Assembly (NCBI GenBank): GCA_965212505.1
Contig: OZ243123.1
Span: 4,402,001 to 4,466,000 of the forward strand
Direction: 5' to 3'
DNA length: 64,000 nt
From: JAHEKO01 sp965212505
GTDB lineage: Bacteria; Acidobacteriota; Thermoanaerobaculia; Multivoradales; JAHEKO01
Shown: piece by piece, positions 54,395 through 63,483 of the stretch
Numbering within the stretch: the first letter of the stretch is position 1
Layout of the letters: the number at the start of each line of letters is the position of its first letter
Position numbers and translations under genes: made by a program
Notes under the pieces: generated by a model
What the model was told of the DNA's origin: nothing
The model's input: only the letters and a program-made list of their open reading frames with translations
The model's database searches: none

Positions 54395-56776
54395 CTACCG
54401 CGGAGAGTCGCTCGTCGGGAAGAGGGTCTCCAGCAGCTCATCGGTCTGTGCTCGCCAGCTTCCCCAGCCGGGCGCGCCGTCGACCTCGTTGCGTCGTATC
54501 GAAGCACCGCCGGCCTCGAGCAGGCCGGCAACTTCGTGTGTGTCAGCAATCGCATCGACCCCGAGCGATTCGATCTGCACGTCGAATCGACTCCACTCGA
54601 CGTAGGCGGTCAGGGCCGAGAGGTTCGCTCTCGAGCCCGCGGCCAAGAGCTCCGCGGCAAAGTCCTGCGACGGGAAGTAGGCCGACTGCATCGCGAGGCC
54701 CTCGAAGATGTCCGGGTGATGAAGAACGGTGTGAGCGGCGGTGATGCCACCGCTGCCGACGCCCGCGATCGCGCGGTGCTCTGCGCCACGGGCGAGGCGA
54801 TAGCGGCCCTCCAGGAACGGCACGAGTTCCTCGGCCAGCATCCGGCCGTAGTCCCCGGTGTCCGGGCCCCCGAGCTCACTCCGGTTTCGAGGCAGAAACA
54901 CCGCGACCAGCGGCAACACTCGACCGCCGACCAGATGATCGAGACTGCGATCGTAGCGACCGATCTCGTGAGCGAGATGCCCGTTGTTGACCAGCAGCAG
55001 CGGATAGTGCGCCGTCGCGTCGTCGTACCCCGGGGGGAGGTAGACCCGAAGCTCGCGCTCGTCGCCCCGAATGGAGCTTGCGAAGCGAATCGTCTCGAGT
55101 CTCCCGACCGGTCCGGTGGACGGTTCGACGTGTTCCGGGGCCGCCCAGAGCGGCATCCGCAGCTCCGAGGCCGGGCCGAAGATCGAGTCGATGACGTGGG
55201 GGTTGCGCGGATCGGTCATCGCGGTACCGTCGACTTCGAAGACGTACTCCCAATGACCCTTCGGATCCTTGACCACGGTCGCTACCCAGAGGTCGCTCCT
55301 CGGAAGGCGATGCATCGGAAGGTGCGCCTCGTTCGACGGATCGAAGCCGACCACCGAACCCTTGACGGCGACAAACTCGGCGGACCCGCGGTAGAGGAAG
55401 TGGACTCGGCCGTCCGGTTCGACGATCGGAGAGCGCAACTGTCGTCCCAGGAACGCCTCGACAACCGTACCGGGATCGTCGGCGTCGGAGAGTTGTGTTA
55501 CCAAGCCGGCGAGCACACCGCTCGCCTCGAATGGCGTCTCCGCCTCCTCCTCGGAAGCGTTGTCGGAGGTCTCACGCGGCACGATGCGGACCGCAGCCAT
55601 CTCCTCGAGGTTGCGCACGAATAGCGTCGACTCGGCAAACGATGGAGCGGTGACGCCCCCCGACGCGAGCGCCTGGGTGCCGCTGCGCTCGAGGTAGTCG
55701 TTCACGGCCGCCTTCGCGAGCACGAGACGCCCGTCGCGGGCGAAGATCGCCAGGTGCTCGCCGACCGCGATCAGGTTGCCACCGCCCGGTCTCCGACTTC
55801 GCCACGACACCCGACCGTCCGCGAGGTCGATCGCAACCAGGAAGCTCCCCGAGAAACCGAACGCGCGGCCCTCGTGCAGCACGGGCACGGTGTAGGAGCG
55901 CTTGAGCTCGGCGCCACGCCAGAGCTCGGTACCGCTCGACCCAAAGAGTGCAGCGCCGTCCAACGAGTTCAGAAGAATCGACGACCCCGCGTGGATCACC
56001 GCTTGTGCAAGGGCGATCTCGTGTCCCAGTCCGTGCTCGAGCCGCCAGAGCACCTCGCCACCCTCGGGGTCGACGCCGAACAGTCGATCGGCGTCGCTGC
56101 CGACCACCTGGCGCCGCCCGTCGAGCTCTGCAAGAACGGCGCTCTGGTAGAGCGCGGCTGACTCACCCGTGGACCAGACCTCCTCGCCGTCCTCGACTCG
56201 AAAGGCGACCAGCGAGGTCCCCGCAGCCCCAGCGGCCTGCAGCACCAACCGATCGTCGACCACAATCGGCGAGGTCGCAAAGCCATAACCCGGCGCGCTC
56301 TCGGCGAGGAGCTGACGCTCCCAAAGGAGCTCACCGTCCTCCAGACGACATGCGACCAGCATTCCACGAGGCGAGAGTGCAAAGACGCGCCCCTGCGAGA
56401 TCGCCGGCGTGCTGATCGGCCCGTCGTCGGAGCCGTGGTGCCCCCGATAGGTCGTCCCGAGGCTCCGCTCCCAGACCGTCACCCCGGTGGTGCTCTGGAA
56501 GACCACCAACCGATCCTCTTCACCGTCGCCGTACAGGGTCGCACCGAGTTCGCCGGAGACAACGATGCCTGAGTAGCCGGTTCCGAGCGGCCGTCGCCAG
56601 AGCGGCTCCAGCCCGATCGGCCCGTCACTCGACAACAAATCCGGGCCGAGGGTGTAGCCATCGCCGTTCGGACCACGGTGCTGCGGCCAGTCGGCCGGAG
56701 CCGGCCGCGCCGACAGTGCGGCGAGGAGTGTGAGGACGAGGACGAGGGAGGCGAGAGCGTGGTCTCCGATGCGCAT
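54395..56776 (-). CDS. Secreted PQQ-type beta-propeller/esterase fusion
   Basis: 793 aa. A signal peptide (residues 1-28) precedes a beta-propeller of the PQQ/pyrrolo-quinoline type (about residues 30-385; WPQHRGPNGDGY, TGVTVWERSLGT, EDGELLWERQL, PEGGEVLWRLEHG). An E-set/CBM48-like segment (about 440-535, VVKDPKGHWEYVFEVDG) leads into an enterochelin-esterase-like (Esterase D) domain: RELRVYLPPGYDD, nucleophile in AIAGVGSGGITAAHTVLHHP. Exported esterase with an unusual N-terminal propeller. Expression is probably controlled by the divergent MerR protein, as the promoter lies directly before its ATG. Confidence 0.85.
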   Translation of the reverse strand: MRIGDHALASLVLVLTLLAALSARPAPADWPQHRGPNGDGYTLGPDLLSSDGPIGLEPLWRRPLGTGYSGIVVSGELGATLYGDGEEDRLVVFQSTTGVTVWERSLGTTYRGHHGSDDGPISTPAISQGRVFALSPRGMLVACRLEDGELLWERQLLAESAPGYGFATSPIVVDDRLVLQAAGAAGTSLVAFRVEDGEEVWSTGESAALYQSAVLAELDGRRQVVGSDADRLFGVDPEGGEVLWRLEHGLGHEIALAQAVIHAGSSILLNSLDGAALFGSSGTELWRGAELKRSYTVPVLHEGRAFGFSGSFLVAIDLADGRVSWRSRRPGGGNLIAVGEHLAIFARDGRLVLAKAAVNDYLERSGTQALASGGVTAPSFAESTLFVRNLEEMAAVRIVPRETSDNASEEEAETPFEASGVLAGLVTQLSDADDPGTVVEAFLGRQLRSPIVEPDGRVHFLYRGSAEFVAVKGSVVGFDPSNEAHLPMHRLPRSDLWVATVVKDPKGHWEYVFEVDGTAMTDPRNPHVIDSIFGPASELRMPLWAAPEHVEPSTGPVGRLETIRFASSIRGDERELRVYLPPGYDDATAHYPLLLVNNGHLAHEIGRYDRSLDHLVGGRVLPLVAVFLPRNRSELGGPDTGDYGRMLAEELVPFLEGRYRLARGAEHRAIAGVGSGGITAAHTVLHHPDIFEGLAMQSAYFPSQDFAAELLAAGSRANLSALTAYVEWSRFDVQIESLGVDAIADTHEVAGLLEAGGASIRRNEVDGAPGWGSWRAQTDELLETLFPTSDSPR

Positions 56777-56782
56777 AGAACC

Positions 56783-56813
56783 AGCGTAGAGCCTGGAGCG
56801 CGCTCCAGGTCAA
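56783..56813 (-). promoter_or_regulatory. MerR-type promoter with 18-bp palindromic operator
   Basis: On the minus strand TTGACC (56813-56808) and TACGCT (56788-56783) are separated by 19 bp, the over-long spacing that MerR regulators correct by DNA distortion. The spacer overlaps the perfect 18-bp palindrome CCTGGAGCGCGCTCCAGG (56792-56809). The -10 box ends 7 bp before the esterase-fusion ATG, so the message would have almost no leader. Confidence 0.8.
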
Positions 56814-56841
56814 GTGCCGGTTGAGCCGGTAGACTGAGGCG

Positions 56842-57237
56842 GTGAAGGACGGCGAGCAGAGGCTCAGCATCGGTTCGATGGCCGCCACCACTGGCGCTTC
56901 CGCGGACACCCTTCGCTACTACGAGCGGATCGGCCTGATGCCAGAGGTGCCGCGTCGCTCGAACGGACAGCGCGCCTACGGTGAGCGTCACGTCCGTTGG
57001 GTCGGCATGCTGCAGCGCCTTCGCGCGGTCGGCATGCCGATCGCACGCATGACCGAATACGTCTCCCTCGCCAGAGATGGCGCGGAGACGCTCGAGCAGC
57101 GCGTTCAACTCCTCGAAGAACATCGCGCCGCCCTCGAAGGCCAGATGGGCGAGCTGACCGAGTTCCTCGAGATCCTCGAGCGAAAGATCCGACTCCACCA
57201 GGAGTCGCGACCCGGCGCCGACTGTCTGAAGCCCTGA
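56842..57237 (+). CDS. MerR-family transcriptional regulator
   Basis: 131 aa, GTG start at 56842. Winged HTH: SIGSMAATTGASADTLRYYERIGLM, then RAYGERHVRWVGMLQRLRAVGMPIARM, and a long dimerisation coiled coil (residues about 80-118). The C-terminus has one Cys (ADCLKP), too little for a classical metal-binding loop, so a small-molecule or aldehyde-type signal is as likely. It is divergent from the propeller-esterase gene, with its expected operator between them. Confidence 0.92.
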   Translation: MKDGEQRLSIGSMAATTGASADTLRYYERIGLMPEVPRRSNGQRAYGERHVRWVGMLQRLRAVGMPIARMTEYVSLARDGAETLEQRVQLLEEHRAALEGQMGELTEFLEILERKIRLHQESRPGADCLKP

Positions 57238-57245
57238 CGGCGAAC

Positions 57246-57458
57246 TCAGTAGTCGTCGTCCAGCACGAAGGTACCGACCAAGAACCGAGCGCGTTCCATG
57301 AGCGTCGAATGTTCGGTGTCGAGCACCTCGAGGCGACACTGAAGGTCGCCTGAGGTGGATCGCGCCCCGGTGGCCAAGCCTGGAACCGCAAGTCCCCTCT
57401 GGTTCGACGAGTGAAGTCCGGTCGCCGGGTAGAGCAGACCGAGAACCGCCAGGCTCAC
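57246..57458 (-). CDS. Possible small exported protein
   Basis: 70 aa from a GTG at 57458, 4 bp after the DinB gene stop. A hydrophobic N-terminus (SLAVLGLLYPATG) and a C-terminal part that reads like real coding sequence (LEVLDTEHSTLMERARFLVG). No recognisable family. It fills the gap between the convergent MerR and DinB genes; could equally be chance in this GC-rich DNA. Confidence 0.35.
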   Translation of the reverse strand: MSLAVLGLLYPATGLHSSNQRGLAVPGLATGARSTSGDLQCRLEVLDTEHSTLMERARFLVGTFVLDDDY

Positions 57459-57462
57459 AACC

Positions 57463-57942
57463 TCACGCGCCCGCGAACAGCTTCTTCTGCAACTGAATCT
57501 GCGCGACGTGGTACGCGTCGTGTTGGACGATTCCGAAGATCAGATCGGCCCACCGGTTCTTGCTCGAGACGGCGGCGTGCTCATCGAGGTGTGCTGCGTC
57601 GAACGACTCGACCGCCGCGAGCAGCGCCCGGTGCTCGTCTCGGAGGAGCTGCCGATCCAGCTTCCAGGCCCGTTCGTCTGCAGGATCGGGCAGCGCCGGA
57701 AAGTTTGCCGGCTTCCGAGGAAACGCGCCCTTCGGGGAGCCCTCGAGGCGACGGCGCACAGCGTACTTCCAGTAGGCGACGTGCAGCGCCAGCTCCCAGA
57801 CGCTCTTGCGATCGGGGGCCGGGCGCCAGACGGCCTGCTCCGCCGAAACCCCGCGGAGGCACCCCAGCACCGTCGCGCCACCGGCCCAGTTCGAGCGGCC
57901 GCTCAATAGGTCCAACGCGAGCTGCAAGCGAGCATCCGTCAT
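57463..57942 (-). CDS. DinB-family putative metalloenzyme
   Basis: 159 aa, four-helix DinB/YfiT fold. The three expected metal-binding histidines are visible in WELALHVAYWKYAVR and GIVQHDAYHVAQIQLQKK. Family members include bacillithiol and mycothiol transferases and many uncharacterised proteins. It is 11 bp after the MerB-like gene in the same direction. Confidence 0.85.
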   Translation of the reverse strand: MTDARLQLALDLLSGRSNWAGGATVLGCLRGVSAEQAVWRPAPDRKSVWELALHVAYWKYAVRRRLEGSPKGAFPRKPANFPALPDPADERAWKLDRQLLRDEHRALLAAVESFDAAHLDEHAAVSSKNRWADLIFGIVQHDAYHVAQIQLQKKLFAGA

Positions 57943-57953
57943 CGGCGGATCCG

Positions 57954-58634
57954 TTAGAAGCGCCCTTCGCCACGCGGCAGCCGCCAGACGTCGTGAGTGA
58001 GACTAAATTGTCGGAAGATGTCCGCGGCCTCGTCGACCGTCCACTTCCGCCAGTCGGCGTCGAGGTGTCGGCCGTACCAGACGGCAGCAAACTCGGAGAC
58101 CTTCGCGATCGGTTGCACGTCGCCGCGCCCCACCCGGTGGCGACGGCACCACTCGTCCACCTCGCCTTCGTTCTCGAAGGCCAGCATAAGACTGCAGGTG
58201 TAGACCACGTTGTCCCAGGCGCGGGTCATCGGAATCGGGAAGTGCACGACGTAGTCGGTGTCGAGGAGTTCTCCATCGACAACCCGGAGCTCGGCGCGGC
58301 GATCCTCGCCGCCAAGACTCGTGACAATCGTGACCTCTCCACCCAGAAGCGCAGCGGCGCCGAGCGAGCACCAGGCACAGTTGCTCCACCAGATTCGATC
58401 GCCTCGTCGGAGGACGTGACCGGTCGGCGCGCACGAGAAGGGATGCGCGACCCAGACCCTCGGGGAGTTGGGATGAAGAAGCACTCCATGCCCCTCGTGA
58501 AGCCGCCGTAGCGCGTCACCGACCTCCTCCTCTGTCGTCGCGAACTGTTTTGCCAACTCTCCGACTTGCGGAGCGAAACCTCGCTCGACCAGGCTCGAGA
58601 GGATCGCGTGATGTAGCGAGGCGTCGTCGAGCAT
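57954..58634 (-). CDS. Alkylmercury lyase (MerB)-family protein, probably not a mercury lyase
   Basis: 226 aa. An N-terminal winged-helix part (HHAILSSLVERGFAPQVGELA) is followed by the MerB domain: HPNSPRVWVAHPFSCAPTGH, then SNCAWCSLGAAALLGGEVTI. True MerB has C-x-x-D here; this protein reads C-S-L-G, so the catalytic Asp is missing. VVYTCSLMLAF may hold the second Cys. No merA, merT or merP nearby. Likely a family member with another function. It follows the thioredoxin-like gene by 7 bp. Confidence 0.75.
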   Translation of the reverse strand: MLDDASLHHAILSSLVERGFAPQVGELAKQFATTEEEVGDALRRLHEGHGVLLHPNSPRVWVAHPFSCAPTGHVLRRGDRIWWSNCAWCSLGAAALLGGEVTIVTSLGGEDRRAELRVVDGELLDTDYVVHFPIPMTRAWDNVVYTCSLMLAFENEGEVDEWCRRHRVGRGDVQPIAKVSEFAAVWYGRHLDADWRKWTVDEAADIFRQFSLTHDVWRLPRGEGRF

Positions 58635-58641
58635 GCTTCGG

Positions 58642-59199
58642 CTAGTCGGCCGCCGCGCAGGCAGCGAGCATCATCTCGGCGTTCAAGCGACTCGGGTCGG
58701 CCTCGACCAGCAGGATGTTCGTGGAGAGACGGGTCGCCTTTTCGGTAAATCGACGGAGATCCTTGATCTGCGTCTTGCAGGGAGCGCACCAGTCCGCCCA
58801 GTACGCGACGAAGGTGGCGTCTGCCGGCGGAAGTCTCGAAGGGAGCACACGACTGCCGTCCTCTGCGACGAAGTCTGCCACCTCGTCCTCGAGCGTCCAC
58901 GATCGAGGGGTCGCTTCCCCCTTCTTCACGCGCCGCTTCAACTCGGAATAGAAGCTCGGGTTGTAGCCCGTCGTCTCCCAGCTCAGGGCGCCGTCGGACC
59001 GAAAGAGACGGAAGTGAGGTAGCGCCATCGTCAGACCACGGTCGTTCCGGTGGCACAGCCGATCGAGGGCGGAGAGCTTCAGCCCGAACTGAAAGACTCG
59101 ATGAGCGGTTGTCTCCGACGCAGCGAGACGATTTGAGGGTTCCACGAGGAGCATCAGCGCGAGCGCCGCGAGGAGCGCTCGCGTCGTCCTAGACGCCAT
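58642..59199 (-). CDS. Exported thioredoxin-like protein
   Basis: 185 aa. A signal peptide (residues 1-27) precedes a thioredoxin fold with W137-C-A-P-C141 in VAYWADWCAPCKTQIKDLRR. The 100 residues between are not typical of small thioredoxins. A periplasmic disulfide reductase role is likely. Its start overlaps the DUF1116 gene end by 11 bp, so it belongs to the same transcript. Confidence 0.8.
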   Translation of the reverse strand: MASRTTRALLAALALMLLVEPSNRLAASETTAHRVFQFGLKLSALDRLCHRNDRGLTMALPHFRLFRSDGALSWETTGYNPSFYSELKRRVKKGEATPRSWTLEDEVADFVAEDGSRVLPSRLPPADATFVAYWADWCAPCKTQIKDLRRFTEKATRLSTNILLVEADPSRLNAEMMLAACAAAD

Positions 59200-60424
59200 G
59201 CTGCTCCGCGAACGCCTCGAGCGCCCGCTCGAAGATTTCTACCGGCGGCCGCACCAGGCCGGCACCGACCTGTCCGATCCCCGCCTCGCGGTGGGCGATG
59301 CCGGTATTGACTCGCGGGGTGACGCCAAACTCGACCACCTTGCGCAGATCGATCCCGACCGGCGTGCCGCGGAAATCGAGCTGCGGAATCGTGAAGTGGG
59401 TGTGTTCGGCGACGGTGATGTCGTACATCTCGAGGGTCGCGTCGAGGGCGTCGCGGGGGGTTCCGCTCACAAAGGTGACAATCGCCGGCGCGGCGGCCAT
59501 GGCGAACGCGCCGATACCCGCCGTCTCGGTGATCGTCGAATCGCCGATGTCGGGGTTGGCGTCGTCCGAGGTGAACCCCGAGAAGTAGAGCCCGTCGGGC
59601 GTCGCTGCGGGCGCCGTGAACCAGCGGTCGCCGAGCCCGCTGATCCGAATGCCGAAGTCGGTGCCGTTGCGTGCCATCGTGGTCACGAGTGTGCTGCCTT
59701 CGACACCGTGTGCTGCGTCCGCCATCGCTTTGCACGCCGCCATCACCGGATTCAGAACACTCAGCGCGTTGTCGCCCAGAAAGCGCACGACCTCGGCGGC
59801 GGCGCGCTTGTCGTCGGCGGCCTCGCCAACCGCCGGCGCGAGGTGCTTGGTGAAGAGTAGAGAGCCGGCCTTGTTGCGATTGTGGCCCTCGTCTCCCATG
59901 TGCAACGCCTCGGCGAGGAGCGCCCGTACATCGAGGCCGCCGAGCGCCTCGAGAGCGCTACCCACGAGCGGCGCCATCACCTCGTTCATCCAGCGCAGCT
60001 TCTCGAGCACCTCGGGCGCGTAGGCGCCGTAGCGCAACACCTTGCCGTAGCCCTCGTTCAGATTCGAGAAGGCACGTCCGCCCTCGATCTCGACCACGTA
60101 GACCGCCATCGACGGCGAGATCACTCCGGCCATCGGGCCCGCCGCGCCGTGGTGATGGCACGGTTCGAAGTCGATCTCTCCGCTCGCCGCCAAGTCGGTC
60201 GCCTCGCCTTCGTCGGCTGCCCACCCCTCGAAGAGGAGGGCGCCGATCACGGCGCCTCGAAGAGGACCCGACATGCGCTCCCACCCGATCGGTGGACCGG
60301 CGTGCAGCAGCAGCCGATCGCGCAGGTCTGGGACGACGTCTCTCGCCGTTGCCACGCCCGTCAACGTCGGCCGGGCCGAGATCATGCGGCCAACCGCGTC
60401 GGCGTTTGCCTGATCGATATTCAT
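59189..60424 (-). CDS. DUF1116 protein (YlbE/AllG-like)
   Basis: 411 aa from the ATG at 60424, overlapping the FdrA stop by 4 bp; a longer in-frame extension lies inside FdrA and is not coding. CHHHGAAGPMAGVISPSMAVYV and MARNGTDFGIRISGLGDRWF are DUF1116 signatures. In E. coli the relative AllG (YlbE) is one of three proteins (AllFGH) making up oxamate carbamoyltransferase of allantoin breakdown. AllF-like FdrA lies just upstream here; no DUF2877 (AllH-like) gene is in the window. Function in ureide or related carbamoyl chemistry is inferred from this pairing. Confidence 0.88.
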   Translation of the reverse strand: MNIDQANADAVGRMISARPTLTGVATARDVVPDLRDRLLLHAGPPIGWERMSGPLRGAVIGALLFEGWAADEGEATDLAASGEIDFEPCHHHGAAGPMAGVISPSMAVYVVEIEGGRAFSNLNEGYGKVLRYGAYAPEVLEKLRWMNEVMAPLVGSALEALGGLDVRALLAEALHMGDEGHNRNKAGSLLFTKHLAPAVGEAADDKRAAAEVVRFLGDNALSVLNPVMAACKAMADAAHGVEGSTLVTTMARNGTDFGIRISGLGDRWFTAPAATPDGLYFSGFTSDDANPDIGDSTITETAGIGAFAMAAAPAIVTFVSGTPRDALDATLEMYDITVAEHTHFTIPQLDFRGTPVGIDLRKVVEFGVTPRVNTGIAHREAGIGQVGAGLVRPPVEIFERALEAFAEQHGV

Positions 60425-62151
60425 CGCAGTCGCTCCAAAAGCGCCATCAGTTTTTCGTCTCCGCCAGCCGGCGGTCGCCAGTCGAGCTGCACCACCTCGG
60501 CCCCCTGGTCGACCAGACTGTCGCGGAACGACTCCAAGCCGACGTTGACCGCCGCCAACGGATTTGCGAGCGACGCGGGGTCGACCGCCACGCCCGCCGA
60601 CTCCTTGACTTCGCCGTCCGCCAATGTGAGCTCGAGCGGCAGTGCCTCTGCTGGCCCGACGCCCAGCCGAGCGGCGACCCAATCGAGTCCGAGGGAGATG
60701 CGGTCGAAGACGCGGGCGCCCGCAGCCTCGAGGCGCTCACGCTGATCGTCCAATCCCTGCGGATCGAGATCGGTGCCGACGAGGAGCACCACGACGTCCT
60801 GTTCACCGGAGGACGTAATCGCCGCGATCTCCGGAGCGAGCTCGCTCGCCGGGTCGGGGTGCGAGCCCTCTCCGAGGACGACATCGAGCAGGAGCAGACC
60901 GGTGGCGGCATCCGCCGACTCCTGACGTAGGCGCCGGATGCGCAGCTCCTGATCCATCATTGGATGAAGCCGGCCGACGGTGAACTCGTCCTCGCCCAGG
61001 TCGAGAATCGTATGTCCCGAGCTGCGGTTCAGGTCGTCGATCGATGCGGCGCCAGCGCCCCCGAGGTTCGAGCGCAGCCCCAGGCCCGCCAATCTCTGCT
61101 GTGCCTCGAGCGCCACCGTACCGCCTGCGAAGAGACCTCGAAGATCGCCGTTGCGCCGGTCGATCGACGGCGGCGCGACAGAGGGGTCCATAGCCGCACC
61201 ACCTTCGAGCGCGCTCACCGCGAGGCCAGCCGTTTCGTCGAACGTGCCAGCGAAGCGGAGGCCCTCGACCGAAGACTCCGGTGGCGCGCTGCCCAGGAGC
61301 TGCACCACCACCGGCTTGCCACTCGCACGGGCTGCTGTCAGCACCCGCTCTGCGACTCGCGGCGAAGGGGGCTTGGAGATCAGGACGATGACGTCGGTTG
61401 CGTCGTCGCGCGCCAGAAGATCGAGCGCCTGGAGCGCGGTCACACCGCCGACCTCCTCCTTCAAGTCGCGACCGCCGGTGCCGATCGCGTGAGATACGCC
61501 TCCTCCGAGCGCGTGAATTGCGCAGCTCACCGCCTGAAGACCGGTGCCCGACGCACCGACCAGTCCAATCCGCCCGTGCCGTACCCGGTTCGAGAACCCG
61601 AGACCCGTTCCGGCGAGAATTGCGGTCCCGCAGTCGGGGCCCATGACCAGCAGGCCCCCTTCGCGCCCACGACGCTTCAACTCGACCTCCTCTTCGATCG
61701 AGACGTTGTCGCTGTAGAGAAAGACGTGCCGCCCACGTTCTAATGCTTCACGCGCCACCCCCGCGGCGTAGCGCCCGGGGACGGAGACGGTCACGACGCT
61801 CGCCGACGGCAACAACGAGAAGGCCGAGCGCAGACCGTGCGGTCGAAAGTCTCCCTCAGTGTCGCCGGAGCTCTTGCGTAGCGCGAGCAGTTCGTCGACA
61901 CGACCGAGAGCCGCAAGGGCGGCGGACTCGCTCACGGCACGCACCACGAGCACCAGATCGTCGGGAGCCGCCGCTGTGAGGTCGGCGTGCTCGAAGCCGT
62001 TGGCCGCGAGCAGTTCGAGGTTCGCTGGCGTCCCCATCACCACGCCAGCGTCGTCGACACCTTCGAGCTCTGTCAACGAGCTCTGCAGGTGCATGAGCAC
62101 GATCGAATCGGCGTAGGCGCCGGGGCGAATCTCGCAGCGAGTGATCGTCAT
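60421..62151 (-). CDS. fdrA: FdrA (AllF)-like acyl-CoA synthetase-fold protein
   Basis: 576 aa from the ATG at 62151, overlapping the amidase stop by 4 bp. A succinyl-CoA synthetase-like core is visible: RIGLVGASGTGLQAVSCAIH, GVSHAIGTGGRDLKEEVGG and ATDVIVLISKPPSP. The N-terminal RPGAYADSIVLMHLQSSLTEL is FdrA-typical. E. coli FdrA (AllF) is a subunit of oxamate carbamoyltransferase with YlbE and YlbF. With DUF1116 it forms the conserved FdrA-YlbE pair. Confidence 0.9.
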   Translation of the reverse strand: MTITRCEIRPGAYADSIVLMHLQSSLTELEGVDDAGVVMGTPANLELLAANGFEHADLTAAAPDDLVLVVRAVSESAALAALGRVDELLALRKSSGDTEGDFRPHGLRSAFSLLPSASVVTVSVPGRYAAGVAREALERGRHVFLYSDNVSIEEEVELKRRGREGGLLVMGPDCGTAILAGTGLGFSNRVRHGRIGLVGASGTGLQAVSCAIHALGGGVSHAIGTGGRDLKEEVGGVTALQALDLLARDDATDVIVLISKPPSPRVAERVLTAARASGKPVVVQLLGSAPPESSVEGLRFAGTFDETAGLAVSALEGGAAMDPSVAPPSIDRRNGDLRGLFAGGTVALEAQQRLAGLGLRSNLGGAGAASIDDLNRSSGHTILDLGEDEFTVGRLHPMMDQELRIRRLRQESADAATGLLLLDVVLGEGSHPDPASELAPEIAAITSSGEQDVVVLLVGTDLDPQGLDDQRERLEAAGARVFDRISLGLDWVAARLGVGPAEALPLELTLADGEVKESAGVAVDPASLANPLAAVNVGLESFRDSLVDQGAEVVQLDWRPPAGGDEKLMALLERLR

Positions 62152-63452
62152 CGAGTGGCGAGCGCCGCTTCGAGCATCTGACCCCAGGCCAGGAGCTTCT
62201 CGTCCGCCCGCCAACCCGCGGCAATCTGAAGACCGAGAGGCAGGCCGGCTTCGTTTGTGCCCGCCGGCAGCGTGAGGGTCGGCAAACCGCTGTGGGACCA
62301 GGCGAGGTTCATGATCGGGTCGCCGGTCGAGTCGATGCCCTCTGGTGCCACTCCCTGCGCCGGCGGCGAGATCCAGAGATCGACGCCGCGCTCGATCATG
62401 AGAGCGGTGAGCTCCTGCCGCAGCTGGTCACCACCCGCTCGAGCCGCGTTCGCCTCCTCTTCGCTCACCTCCCACCCCTGGGAGAGCAGCGCCACCGTCT
62501 TTGGGTGGTAGAGCGCACCGTAGTCGGCGTACCAGTTCGAGTGGACCGCGGCCGCATCCACCGCAACAGCCAGCCGATGCCGCTTCACGATGTCGTCGAA
62601 GTCGAGCATCGACGGCACCACTTGCACCTCGAAGCCCGACGCGCTCAGATGATCGGAAACCGCCTTGAGATGGTGCAGCGCCTCCGGAGTCGCGTGTTTG
62701 AGCATCGGCCCCTTCGGAATGGCCAACCGCGGACGATCGAGCGACTCCGAAGGGTTCCAGTCGTCAGCGAGAACCGAGGCGGCGATCGCCGCACTCGCCG
62801 CGTCGGCCGTGAAGGTGCCGATGTGGTCGAAGGTCGGCGACAACGGGATCACGCCGGCGCGTGAGATGCGGTCATAGCTCGGCTTGTAGCCGACCACGCC
62901 GCAGTAGGCCGCCGGTCGCGAGATCGAGCCGATCGTCTGGGTTCCGAGCGCGAGCGGCGTCAGTCCGGCGGCCACCGCCGCCGCAGAACCACTGCTCGAG
63001 CCGCCCGGGGTCCGCGCGAGGTCGCGCGGATTGCGCGTGGGCCCCGGCCCAAAGTAGGCGAACTCGGTGCTCACCGTCTTGCCGAGCACCACCGCCCCGG
63101 CCCCTCGCAGCCGTCGAACCGCGGTCGACGCCTCACCCTCGAACAGGTGTGTCGGGAGCTTGCTGCCCGCGGTGGTCGCCAACCCGTCTACCCGGAAGAT
63201 GTCCTTGACACCAATCGGAACGCCGTAGAGCGGCGTCCGGCTCTCCGACTCGGGAAAGCGCTCCGAGAGACTCGAGAGCTCGGCGTGCACCCGGTCGAAC
63301 CGACCCGGCTCGTCCATGAGTGACTGAATCTTCGGCTCGGCCCGCGCGCACCGGTCCTCGAGCGTCGCAAGATAGGTGATGGTCTGGAGGTCGCCGCTTG
63401 CAAAGGCCCGTCCGAGCTCCACCAGGCTCTCGGGCTGCGCGTAGTCGGTCAT
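62148..63452 (-). CDS. Amidase-signature family hydrolase
   Basis: 434 aa. The Ser-Ser-Lys triad is visible: K83 in GVPIGVKDIFRV, the cis-Ser in TPGGSSSGSAAAVAAG (about residue 154) and the nucleophile S176 in LGTQTIGSISRP. The usual GTDTGGS is GTQTIGS here. The family includes AtzF-type allophanate hydrolases and many amidases; neighbours FdrA and DUF1116 suggest an amide of ureide breakdown (inference). The next gene overlaps by 4 bp. Confidence 0.88.
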   Translation of the reverse strand: MTDYAQPESLVELGRAFASGDLQTITYLATLEDRCARAEPKIQSLMDEPGRFDRVHAELSSLSERFPESESRTPLYGVPIGVKDIFRVDGLATTAGSKLPTHLFEGEASTAVRRLRGAGAVVLGKTVSTEFAYFGPGPTRNPRDLARTPGGSSSGSAAAVAAGLTPLALGTQTIGSISRPAAYCGVVGYKPSYDRISRAGVIPLSPTFDHIGTFTADAASAAIAASVLADDWNPSESLDRPRLAIPKGPMLKHATPEALHHLKAVSDHLSASGFEVQVVPSMLDFDDIVKRHRLAVAVDAAAVHSNWYADYGALYHPKTVALLSQGWEVSEEEANAARAGGDQLRQELTALMIERGVDLWISPPAQGVAPEGIDSTGDPIMNLAWSHSGLPTLTLPAGTNEAGLPLGLQIAAGWRADEKLLAWGQMLEAALATR

Positions 63453-63483
63453 CCGTCGGACGTCGGCGGGAGCAAAGTCCCGC

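Noticed and set aside
57954..58634. Mercury-resistance operon, from a MerB-like protein near a MerR-family gene
   Set aside because: No merA/T/P genes, the lyase Asp is missing, and the MerR protein lacks the Hg-binding cysteines and faces the esterase fusion gene instead.
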